Shown here: piece by piece, positions 1 through 11,100 of the stretch | Position numbering within the stretch: the stretch's first letter is position 1 | Layout of the letters: each line of letters begins with the position of its first letter | Source: Nematostella vectensis | Taxonomy: Eukaryota > Cnidaria > Anthozoa > Actiniaria > Edwardsiidae | Assembly (NCBI RefSeq): GCF_932526225.1 | Contig: NC_064041.1 | Span: forward strand, 2,616,699-2,680,698 | DNA length: 64,000 nucleotides | Direction: 5' to 3' | Translations under genes and position numbers: made by a program | Notes under the pieces: generated by a model | Told to the model about the DNA's origin: nothing | Database searches by the model: none | Seen by the model: the letters and a program-made list of their open reading frames with translations, nothing else

Positions 1-479
1 AAACATTCTATTCCTCAAAACAAAATCTTATTCTTATTCGTTTTTCGTTTCCTCTGCCAAGATATTATTTCTCGGGTTACCAAAAACTGGTATTCGACTC
101 AAATTTTTGTCTTTAATAAGACTTCTTTCATTATTGACTACTGTGACTCTGTGTGGGGGTGTTGCGGACAGGTCAACAGCACCTCTGTTGAGGCTCTACA
201 AAGGCGCGCTGCTCGCATTGTAGTGACAATGCTATGGACATCCTGAAATGGCCCACATTGATGGACAGGCGTGATGCGCATATTTTAAATATAGTTAAGA
301 AATGTTTGAAGGGGCACTGCCCTCAGTATTTCAATAATTATTTTTGTTATAATAGAAATATCTGCACGCGCACTACCTGCCAAAGCAATAAGCTTCATTT
401 GCTTGCAGTAAGGACTGAAATAGCGATACGATCTTTTTACTATACGGTTGATATGTTTTTTATAATTCTTTATACTTAA
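1..479 (+). mobile_element. Non-LTR retrotransposon remnant, C-terminal RT region
   Basis: Around 130-240 one frame reads IDYCDSVWGCCGQVNSTSVE and then LQRRAARIVV. This is the usual C-terminal pattern of LINE reverse transcriptases (IDYCxxVWG...LQxRAARI). After a stop, another frame continues with MDRRDAHILNIVKKCLKG, matching the region that follows in such elements. The two halves are in different frames, so the copy is dead. The 5' part is cut by the window edge. About 83-131 also matches, in reverse complement, the sequence at 3203-3257. Confidence 0.75.
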
Positions 480-1525
480 ACATATGCATATATATGTTGA
501 TAACGACCATGACCTGGACTGTAACAGTGATAATGTTGTTTACAATATGTACGACAAATAAGTTCCGGGTATGCATTAATAACCATAAAAGAAGAATAGT
601 TACCCACAAGAAAAGATCAGTGGCTGAGAGGCCTCATGCTAATTAAGGCTTGACTATGGGCTTATACGCGGAACACAATTATTTTCTTGAATATCTCTTG
701 AAGTATACATGATATGGCAATAAAGCTTTGCGTAGTCGTAGATCGTGGTACAACAGTTGAAACAGTTGTTGCCGTGGGAACGCGTTTAATTGCATAAATT
801 TGAATTTTAATTAGCTAGAATCATTCAAGTAAAAATTGGGAACATTTAGGCAAAACAATTTGGAAATCTTAAGGCATGTATTTGTAAATTGATATTACAC
901 AGATATGAAATAGCCTTTGCACTTGGTCCAGCTATTAAGTTTAGCAAAATATAGAATTTTATGTTCCACGCTAACCGTTTTCATGGTTACGGGATCGATG
1001 GACCAGATGCAAAGTCTATTTATTATTGGGCTTTTGACTATGCATAAGTATATAAGCTTAGAACACCAAATTACACTTTATAAGTTTTCCCCATTTTCGT
1101 TTAAAGTTTTTAGCTAATAAGTATGTAAATATATGCACATTTGCTGCTTCCATGGCAACAGACTGTGCAGATCATCTTTTTCTCCTATGGTTATTCACCA
1201 TGCCAAATTTAGTTGTTGTAGGTTATCGCAGTCTTGTATTTTGGAAAATGCTTGGATATCCGACTATGAGCGTGCACATTCGGCCTGCTCAGACACAATG
1301 ATATCTCACATGATGATATTGAAATAAAGTTTAAAAACAAATTTCAATAGTGTTTCGTGGTATTAACACTTCAAAGGAACGATATCCGTCATGTCATGTT
1401 GGAAATTAAAAAAGTATTTTAAAATTCTGATACAGCGCGCGCTACTTTTAAACTTGCAAAAGTGATGGAAGGGTTCACTGCGGTGAGGATTGTACCACGC
1501 ATCCTCCGTGACGTGGATCCCAAGC
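480..1525. other. AT-rich stretch with no recognisable gene
   Basis: Only short frames with unbiased codon use are present on either strand. I see no splice-flanked exon, RNA gene or inverted repeat that I can support. Confidence 0.5.
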
Positions 1526-2018
<493 letters not shown>

Positions 2019-2731
2019 CTTTGAAATAAGATTTTCAGTGCGTGCGCGAGCGTTTGCAACAGTTTTTTGCAGCGCGCGCAGGTAGTGAAAGCTTTAGCTT
2101 CAAAAACGTAAACTTGACTTAATCTTTGCTGAATCTTCGTTTTTACAAAATATGGGAAATACCATAACCCGAAAAGGCTGAGATCAATTTAAAGTCAATT
2201 TTGGGGAACTTGAAACGCTTATTTTCTTTTTGTTTCTTTTACTTCAGGGAAGCTTTTGAATGACGAATTCCGTGTTATGTATATGCGCGCGCTCAACGCC
2301 ACTAGCGTAGCAACGTCGTAACTGAGCAACACTAATGTCAGTAAACCCTTAATGAGAACGACTTTTTTTTATAACCAAACCCGTCGTACCGGGCGCGGGC
2401 GCAGTTAATCTAGACATGTTTCTAGACAGGGTCTTTTTATGCGCGCACATTACATTTCCCGGAAATAACGGCGTTATTTTGTATTTGTTATTGTTAGAAC
2501 GCGCACTTATCTTTATCACGTGTAACTACAGTTGCTTGCCTCAGTCACCCTGAGGAAGGCAGGTACACAGCCGAAATATAGGCGAAATATTAGTTAAATT
2601 GTATCGAGAACCTTGTTTTGACAACACAAAAAGATGCTTGTGATTTATCTTTATCTACAATATAGTATATAATATTTTTATCTTTTAGATCATAGTGTTA
2701 AATGTTTATATATTTCAGCATATTTGTATTA
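2019..2731. other. Intergenic, possible transposon tail
   Basis: No gene is visible. Around 2545-2590 the motif CCTGAGGAAGGC is followed by ACAGCCGAAATATAGG. It resembles the conserved 3' tails that many invertebrate retroelements carry, but the family cannot be named from this fragment. Confidence 0.35.
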
Positions 2732-3188
2732 ACTCTACTCTACTCTACTCTACTCTACTCTACTCTACTCTACTCTACTCTACTCTACTCTACTCTACTC
2801 TACTCTACTCTACTCTACTCTACTCTACTCTACTCTACTCTACTCTACTCTACTCTACTCTACTCTACTCTACTCTACTCTACTCTACTCTACTCTACTC
2901 TACTCTACTCTACTCTACTCTACTCTACTCTACTCTACTCTACTCTACTCTACTCTACTCTACTCTACTCTACTCTACTCCACTCCACTCCACTCCACTC
3001 CACTCTACTCTACTCTACTCTACTCTACTCTACTCTACTCTACTCTACTCTACTCTACTCTACTCTACTCTACTCTACTCTACTCTACTCTACTCTACTC
3101 TACTCTACTCTACTCTACTCTACTCTACTCTACTCTACTCTACTCTACTCTACTCTACTCTACTCTACTCTACTCTACTCTACTCTAT
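2732..3188. repeat. (CTACT)n pentanucleotide satellite, about 91 copies
   Basis: About 457 bp of CTACT repeats. One internal block at about 2980-3004 carries five successive CCACT variants, splitting the array into two homogeneous halves. The long STLLY-type frames are trivial consequences of the repeat. Confidence 0.98.
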
Positions 3189-3202
3189 TCTTCAAGGCAG
3201 AC

Positions 3203-3257
3203 TCTGAAGAAGTCTTATTAAAGACGAAAATTTGGCAGAGTCGAATACCAGTTTTTA
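3203..3257. repeat. Dispersed short repeat, inverted copy of 83-131
   Basis: The reverse complement, starting AAAAACTGGTATTCGACTC and ending near AATAAGACTTCTT, matches 83-131. A more diverged copy lies at about 25655-25700. This is a short interspersed repeat or the end of a larger element. Confidence 0.6.
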
Positions 3258-3343
3258 ATGCATTTTATTTATTCTTTTGTTTCTTGGGACTAGAAATTTT
3301 AAAAGAAACGTAACGGTGCTAAAATCCGCCATCAAATGTTTCA

Positions 3344-3592
3344 TCAAATATATTGGCCAGCACCATTTAACAGTGAATGGTCTACCCACCCACCCCATCC
3401 CACTGGTATCATACCTGCGGCTGCCCCGGCTTTCATCCCTGCTCTCTCTCCTGCATAAGCGCCCGCGAGCGCACCCTTCTCAGCGGCTTCCTTCTGACCC
3501 AGAGTGGCACCCGCATGCGCACCTGCCTTAGCGGCAACCTTCACTAACATCAGGGGCTCCGGGGCGGGCGCTGCGGACACAATCACGCTCTT
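3344..3592 (-). CDS. Possible terminal exon of an Ala/Gly tetrapeptide-repeat protein
   Basis: On the minus strand a credible acceptor (TATCTTAG) precedes an 82-codon open frame ending in TGA. The middle is a run of about ten four-residue units with Gly or Ala at fixed positions: AGAH, AGAT, LGQK, EAAE, KGAL, AGAY, AGER, AGMK, AGAA, AGMI. This gives a G/A-xxx-G/A periodicity like glycine-zipper membrane or oligomer helices. No upstream exon was found, so the gene is unproven. It is outside any satellite, which argues against a repeat artefact. No function is assigned. Confidence 0.35.
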   Translation of the reverse strand, partial: KSVIVSAAPAPEPLMLVKVAAKAGAHAGATLGQKEAAEKGALAGAYAGERAGMKAGAAAGMIPVGWGGWVDHSLLNGAGQYI

Positions 3593-5296
3593 CTAAGATA
3601 CTGTTAAAGCAGCAGCGTCATGGTACAGCGCTTGTCTGGAGTCAGTATTTATTGTAGGCTTTTAATTGTCTACAAACAGTTGAACTTTAAGCTGTCATTA
3701 CCTTGTTAATATAATATGCAATATTTTATTGAAAACTATGTTTGTTGGAAGTTTTTGGTCATTTCCTTTGAATTTAAGTCTCCCACGTGTACCAAACTAG
3801 GGTCATAAGTCAAAATTAGAATTTGACTGAAATTAATTTTGTCCGGGCCGGAGAGCTATTACCATGACACTGCCCCTTTAAAGTCGCATTGTCACCAGTA
3901 TACTTTCGGCCGATTACGTAACATTCTCCGGTCCTCTAGAAGAAAACTGGTGACAATGCAGCAACGTTTACTAGACTAGGGTGAGTACTATGGAATGCCG
4001 GCAAATCAGATACGCCCCTCTTCTGACTAGCAGATGGCCGCGCAAGTAAAATACTCGAGTGAACAGACTGGAAAAAACGCTTTTTATATCGATATAAAAT
4101 TGAAATATTCCTATTTACTTTAATCACAATTCACCATTCTAGATTCAAACGAGTACATAGTAATTTATCTAGGCTATTTCATTAACAAGTTCCTCTTGTT
4201 GACAAAACTGAAAAGAACAAATTCATCGTCCTTCGTCTTTCCATTCAGGGTTGAAAGCAACACTTCCAATTCGTAGTTCTGCTTTTTATGCCTTAAGTTC
4301 ACATTAGGACTTGCTTAGAAGATTGAAATTTGTTTCAATCAATGAAGTTTGTTAATGGTAAAAAAATGGCGCTTACGCTGCTTTTGAATTCCCTTTCAAT
4401 TCATTGTCTAGTCGCATAGTTAAGTATCATGTCTCTATACCGACGGAGCTCCGCGCGCGGCGTTTTAGCTCCGCTAAGAAAAAGATTTATTTCGGACTAC
4501 CGGAACGTTAGGTTTTTTTTAGGACCCCAACCCAGAATGACCAACTTACCGGGAGCATAGGGCTGAGTGTCTTGTTCGGTTAAAGCCTCGTATACACACA
4601 GTATCGCTAAAAGGATACTGTACTTACTAGGTAGGGTTGAAATTCGCTTTCCGTTTCTGAACATGTTTTATCTTTTAACAAATGATACGTGATACATGAG
4701 CTATCTCAAGAGGTCACAAGCACCGACTGTGTGACGTCACAGTACATGACTGACATTCATGACCATGAATATTTTAATAAAGTAAATCGATCGAATGTTT
4801 GTTGTTCCTTTACACAAATGACACACGCATCCAAAACAAATAATAAAATATTGTTCTCTCTTGGTTTTAAATACGATTTCGTTAGCGCGCCCCGCTCAAA
4901 TTGGAACTGAGGCTTCAAAAACAGGGCGTCAAAAAAAGCTTCCATCGTTGCCGATATCACGCAACCGGCTGTTGCTCCTCTTCGAGAATCGACGGTGTCC
5001 ACCTTACGTTTACATTTAAGACGCGTTGCTGGTTCATTCTTAGAACATGCCGTACTCATCTCATGCGCCAACATTTGATTTCATATACAACATTATGACT
5101 TCTTGTCACTCTGCACCAGTCTGCATCCTTGGTTCGCAAGGTGTACTCGTTGAATTTCCAGATGGCAACAAAGGTATATAGGGTTTACGGGGGAGGGGAG
5201 GTGAAGTGATAGGTCATCGAATCTGCCGATCCGCTCATCTTTTTTATATCAAGTTTTGCTTTAATCCGAATCCGCCACGGATTCGGATTAGAAAAG
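3593..5296. other. Intergenic stretch with a small fold-back
   Basis: No gene is supported. Near 3890-3960 the 14-mer GCATTGTCACCAGT recurs as its reverse complement at about 3945-3958. This forms a roughly 70-bp hairpin typical of a short MITE. The rest is plain AT-rich sequence. Confidence 0.4.
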
Positions 5297-5540
5297 TCAA
5301 GGATTGACAAAATCGCCAATTGCCAAAGAAGCTTTTGTGATGCAATTCACAGGTTCTGATATCAAGAAAGAGCCGTAATTGCGCTTTCCTGCCGCGTGCG
5401 GTGATATCATTGCTGGCTGCATTTCGAAACTAACGCTATCAAGGTAAGTAAACGCATCTACTCCATCAAGTGGTTTACCATCTGATGTTGGATTGATATT
5501 CATCGTTTTTCCGGTGATATTCAAGCTAGTTTTTTTGTTT
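5297..5540 (-). mobile_element. Non-LTR retrotransposon RT fragment
   Basis: The minus-strand frame contains INPTSDGKPLDGVDAFTYLD. This is the segment of LINE reverse transcriptases in which I-x-G-x-x-L-x-x-VD-x-FTYLGS is conserved downstream of the catalytic motif. The fragment is short, with no flanking RT motifs, so it is a degraded insertion. Confidence 0.6.
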
Positions 5541-6963
5541 CTGACTTTTCTTGCAGATGGAGACGATGGGGTTGCAGAATAGGTTGTTCATCGGCGTCAA
5601 GACCTTCTAGCTGTAAGGTCAGAGTCGAGAACTTCGGCAACCATGAGAATTTATCGGGCTGGCGACGTGAAATTTACAACAGAAGAACTGGATTTGCATC
5701 GACGTAGCAGATAAGTGGTGTTCAGAATGGAATGGATTCGGATTCATACCTCCATAATCAAGAATAACTTCAGATTACCGACATTTCGCAAAGAAAAATC
5801 AATTGCTTTCGCCCTTATTCTGTATTTTTTGTGGATTTTGTTAGAGCTCTGCTCGAAATATTTTCATAATGCACCAGTCAATTGACAGACCAGACCCCCA
5901 GGGCATACCGGGGAGGTTACGCGGTCAGGTGGGGGTTTAACACCTGTTTTACACCTGTAATCAACGGAGGGTAGGGTAGGGTATTTAACAGAAGACCTCA
6001 ACAGGTCGGGAGAGGGGGCGGGTATTTAACACTGAACCGGAAGTTGCGTCTAATGGCTTATTTAAATACCATAATGGGCTTCCCCGGGTTTTTCCCGCCA
6101 TATTCAAATATGACCTTTCAAGAAAGATACTTGCAAATATAAATCTCTGATAGTATTGACCAAAAAAGCTTTCTATCGATGTCTGTTGAATTTTACATTT
6201 TGGGGGTAGCCGGTGGAGTACACCCGCTTTTTCACGCCGAAGTTTAGTTCACTGAAGATTGCAGCAGCTCAACGAAAGGTAAGCGAAGATATTCTAAACA
6301 ATTGAAGAATGGCTTTCGATAGTGGGACTTCACCGGAAAACACCGGGGTCATTTATCGGGCGTTTTAACAGCGTCACAGGCTCCTGTAACCGGGAAAGTA
6401 ACGAGCATTTAACACCACATAAATGTAAATTTTCCGGGGGTCGGGGTGCCGTGGTTTTAGAACGTTTTAACGATGTTACGCGCGCGTCCAAAATGCCACA
6501 GACTGCCGGGGTATAGCTGATCCAAAATGATGCGGACATAGGGGAATTTGACTCAAGCGCCAAAACTATGCAGAAGAAGCACCCGGGCAGCTTTTTGTAT
6601 ATCTTCGTCTGTAAACTCCACTTTTTACGCCATTTTAGATCAGCCGTGGCCCGCCAGTCTGTGGCATCAAATCAGCTGGGGCCGGTTGCACAAAGCCGGA
6701 ATAAGTTATCCACCGGCGCGATTGTACTAGCACTTTGTTTTTTGCTTTATTTGGCTTCGCGAGCATTTTTTTTTTTTACATTTTATCTCATAAAGCACTG
6801 CTAGCATTTTTTTCTTATTTTCGACTGATTATTTGTGTAATTTTGCGTTAAATAGCACAATCTGACTTCAAACACCTATTTCAATTAACGTTGTCGGTGC
6901 AAATTGCGAATGGCAAATGGTATAAGTTGTAACACAAATTGCGGCTTGTAAGTATAATTACCC
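5541..6963. other. Intergenic, GC-richer middle, no gene seen
   Basis: About 5880-6060 holds imperfect repeats of GGGTATTTAAC-like and acccctg-like words. About 6240-6280 has a CAACGAAAG|GTAAGC donor-like end that could close a 5' UTR exon, but no partner exon was found. Nothing coding can be supported. Confidence 0.35.
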
Positions 6964-7102
6964 CTTAGGCTAAGTTCAAACGTCTTATTATCCATGAGCC
7001 GTATTCAATTCAAATACATGCAAATGAATCGAGTCGATTGTTTTATCTTCATTTGCTTGTATTTGTATTGAATACGGCTCATGGATGATACTTAGCCTGA
7101 GA
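6964..7102. mobile_element. Long hairpin / fold-back element (MITE-like)
   Basis: The left arm contains CCATGAGCCGTATTCAAT and the right arm contains ATTGAATACGGCTCATGG. The inner 34-bp arms differ at only about two positions and enclose a loop of about 25 bases. The outer arms also pair (CTTAGGCTAAG with CTTAGCCTGAG), interrupted by an 11-base insertion on the left. Confidence 0.7.
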
Positions 7103-8160
7103 GTAAAGAGTAAGTAAACTAATCGCACGTGTTATTCACATTTTTCTGCTTTTCAGTAAAATATGAGGAGTCCCTTTGTAATTTTGGATAGTAGCACTGA
7201 CATTTGGCAATTGACATTTGCGCTGACAACGTATTTTGAAATAGGTATATATATCGTCCAAAGCTATATTGCACTCAAGTTTGTCAAAGGAGCCGAGGGG
7301 GCTTGAGAATAGGTTTGGTAAGTCAGCGTTTTTTTTTTCAATAACCCGGTCCTTCACACTTGTTCCATGATGGCGAGGATTGGAATCAATAGAAAAAAAA
7401 AACATTGATCGTTAAATTTTGTTGTTAAAAAATTTTCCAAAAGAAACTTGTGACATTTCAGACTTTCGGGAGTCCATGAAATTGATTGCACACAAAACAA
7501 CTCCCCTAAATCCTGTACGTTTTACAATAATAAATACAAATCAATCAATTATCGAACAACTGTAGCGATCATCCTTAAAGATACTGATGCTATGAATGGT
7601 GATAACATTTAAGTAGTTGTTGGGAGTTCTGCAGCTCGTAAAAATGCAACGGAATTTAAAGGAAACGCGATTTTCATGAGCGTAAGGCTTATAATACAAA
7701 TTTATTTAATGAGTAAAGTCGTGGGAGAATCTGATCAAAACAAAATGTTAAATTTAAGCTTACTTTATGAAAAACACATTGACAGCTTAAAAAGGTCCGA
7801 TTAAGCATTCAGCTATTTGATAAGCATATTAATTATCACTTATTGTTGCATTTATGCAGGGCGGCTTCATAGCAATCAGCTTTGGTACTGGTGAGGAATT
7901 TGACAAGTGCCCACATTAACAGAGGGCGACGTCAGACCGGTACTATAATTCCACCTAATTATTATTTTAATATGTGACACGTTAGACTAAGTGAAAGACT
8001 GTGTAAACACTTGGCCCTTGACATCGCTTACAGATAGAACCGAGCACATGCCTGAGAAGATAATAAACAACGAGCCAACCAAGCTATAATAGACGGATAC
8101 AACGGCAAATAGCGGACAAAGTTCTAGTAATTGGTGAGAAAAACTTCTGCTACAGCTAGT
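7103..8160. other. Upstream region of the MGC-protein gene
   Basis: No other gene is seen. The 3' part should contain the promoter and 5' UTR of the plus-strand gene starting at 8161. No TATA box or initiator could be assigned with confidence. Confidence 0.4.
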
Positions 8161-11100
8161 ATGGGCTGTGGGTCTTCTCATGGAAAGCAGCGTCAAGGTA
8201 GAGTTTTCAGATTTAATTAATCTAAATCAGGATTAGTTGGAGGAGTCTATCCATGGTTTTGGGTGTCGAAGTTCAAAAAAGTTAAAAAAAACTAAGCTGA
8301 AATGTCAACGCCGAAAGTCGTTGTAATTCTAAAGCGGTGTCGTAATTTGGTTGAAATTTATGTAATATAGTTATGTTTCAATATGAGCGTAGGAAAATTA
8401 AGGAATGAGCTTGAAGATTCGCGTTTCGTGATTGAATTTTAGGCATCGTGATTTCATTTGAGATGTGATGTGAGTTTGTTTGCGTAAGATTCATCCATGT
8501 CGTTAGCTATTCACTTTAGCTGTAATCATCACCTTTTTCAGTTCCTTTACTTAATTTCTTATCATATTTTGCGGTCACGAATAAACTTCATGCGCCGTTG
8601 TTTCTTTTTTGTTAAAAAGGTCGTCAAAATGTGGTTTTCCTTCCACACATGTTTTATATAAACTTCTTTTGAATTTTTACGCTGATTTAAAAGAATCGAG
8701 TCTCTTTTATTGCGAGAAAAACTAACGTAAGGTGCACGCTAGTATAATTCGACCTTAACTGAACTCATTCATCTGATTTGGACGAAAGCATGATAACTTC
8801 GGTTACATGTAGGTAATGTACTATCCTGTAGGCTTGAACTCTGTTTTGTGTCAATATTTTTGCTAGTGCTGGCTACAAAAAGGAACGTAACCTAGCTACA
8901 CATGTTGTCTTTTGGCTAATCGTAGGAATGTTTATTTGCTAACGAATTAACCATAGTTTACAATGTCTTTTGAACTGCAAACAAACGGATACCAAATACT
9001 TTTTTTTTCTGCGCAAATTTTAAAGTAATATTTAAGTATACTGGATAGCATACTTAGCTCACAACTTAAAGCTAACACATTAACTTCTTTATACTAGATT
9101 CCCCTGTCTTCTCTCTAAGATCTCATTACTAGATATACACGACTACAAAGTAATTTTAGATTTTCCGTGGTCAGACATGAGTCGTATAATAGTGCTTGCT
9201 TAAGGCACAATGTCTTGGACCCTCGGGGAATTTTCAGTAAAGTAAGCTGGTGTTATCGTCCTATCGTTTAGGGTAAAGAACTCTACCAACTGCTTTTCCA
9301 GGCGGAATTAATATAAATTTTCTGCTTTCCACTAGAGGGGGTTCAAAGATTCTGCTATCCCTAACAGGATTTTCAAAGATACTGCTATCCCTAAGAAGAG
9401 GTTCAAAGATTATGCTATTCCTTAGAAGAGGTTCAAAGATTCTGCTATCCCTTAGCGGGTCTCACACTAATAATGGCCCGTCCTTTCAAGTTTCGTGAAC
9501 CATTTTGAGTCACCTTATATGTGCGTCAGCTGAAGTAAAAATCGCAGCCTAAAACGCTTGAGTCTTAAGAGTTTTGCTGGGGGTGCTATTTTCATGTTTT
9601 GCTTCTCGTGAGGGACCACTTCAGGCGGCGTAAAAGCTTTAGTCGTATGATATGACAAATATGGTGATGGTGATGGATAATGATTATTACATGCGTTATT
9701 GTATTTATGACAAGCGAATGTCATTACAAATACAGCGGTGTTTTCTTGGGCGTAAAAACAGTGTTTCTGCCCCTTTGTTGTGAACATTGTTATATACAAA
9801 ATGCAAAATTGTGATAATGAAGATAATGGTGGTGGTTATGACAATAATGATGGTGATTTTGATGATAAGGATGATTATGATAAAAATGGCGATAGTGATA
9901 ATGAATACAATAAAAATGTTGATGATTATACTAACGGTGATGATAATTATGGCGACTGTAACTTGAAGAAGATATGATGATGGTTATGATGGTGGTGGTT
10001 GTTAAGAGGATGATGAAGATGATGGTTATGAGAATGATGATTGTGACTATAATTATTATTACTATCTAATCTAGAACGTTCCACGTCGCAAGTCACCATC
10101 GACGCCCAACAGCGAGTGGTCGCTAAGTACCGTCGCCAGAAGATCGCGCGGGAACGTGAACAGAACACGTACTTGCGTGCGGAGCAGGAGGTAGAGAAAG
10201 CGCTACAGAAAAAGCGCGACAGTCTGGGCGTCATGGACGAGAGAAGACCTTCCTATGTGCAGAGAATGTTGGAGGACTTGGCGGAGACACACGAGGATGG
10301 TAGGCAAGGGGGCAGAGTTGGGTTCGACTGGGGACTTGAGGGAGAGGGAAGGTGTAGTAATTTTAGATTTCCAAAGGAATATTGGAAGACTGAATAGGGC
10401 AGAAAGTATTCCTAGTCCTGATGAGATTAGGTAGAAGGGGGGACTCTTATATAGTTTGAGATATACTCTCTTTCTATTTTTGAGTCTTTCTGTAAGAACG
10501 GCCAGTCTGAGATTTCACCAAATTTTACTAAGACCATGACGCTTAGATACTCGATGTCGTTTTTATCAACTTTTATTGGAAGTGCGCACATATAATATGC
10601 GTATTTACAACGACAAAGATAGTAGAACAATCATCCTCGGGAACCCTGTGAAAATTCAATTGGGTCGCAACGCTAAGAGAGGTATACATACGCTAAGAGA
10701 GGCATACATACGCCAAGAGAGGTATACATACGCTAAGAGAGGTATACATACGCTAAGAGAGGTATACGTACGCTAAGAGAGGTATACATACATCATACTA
10801 CTAACATGTACCTTTCATGTTCATTGAGACATGACGGAAAAACCTGGAAAACGCGCAATTCCAGATAGAGAGACACAATTTCTTCAGTGGCTATAGGTTC
10901 CTTGTATTACGAACTGATTTTAAAAACACAAGTAACGTGAGGCCGAAGTGCACATAACCAGATTTTGGCTTTTTAAGATAATTTTCCTTGATCATCATTG
11001 CCCTGTGTATCAGCTCAGGGACGAAAAGTTCAAATTTCAATGACACTTTACAGAAAGTCGCATCAATTTAAAAAAAAGTAGCACTTTATATTTTGTTTGC

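Noticed and set aside
2695-3313. Open frames across the CTACT array
   Set aside because: Same reason; every frame of the 5-bp repeat lacks stops.
9780-9977. Asp/Asn-rich small protein
   Set aside because: It is a GAT microsatellite inside intron 1 of the MGC-protein gene.
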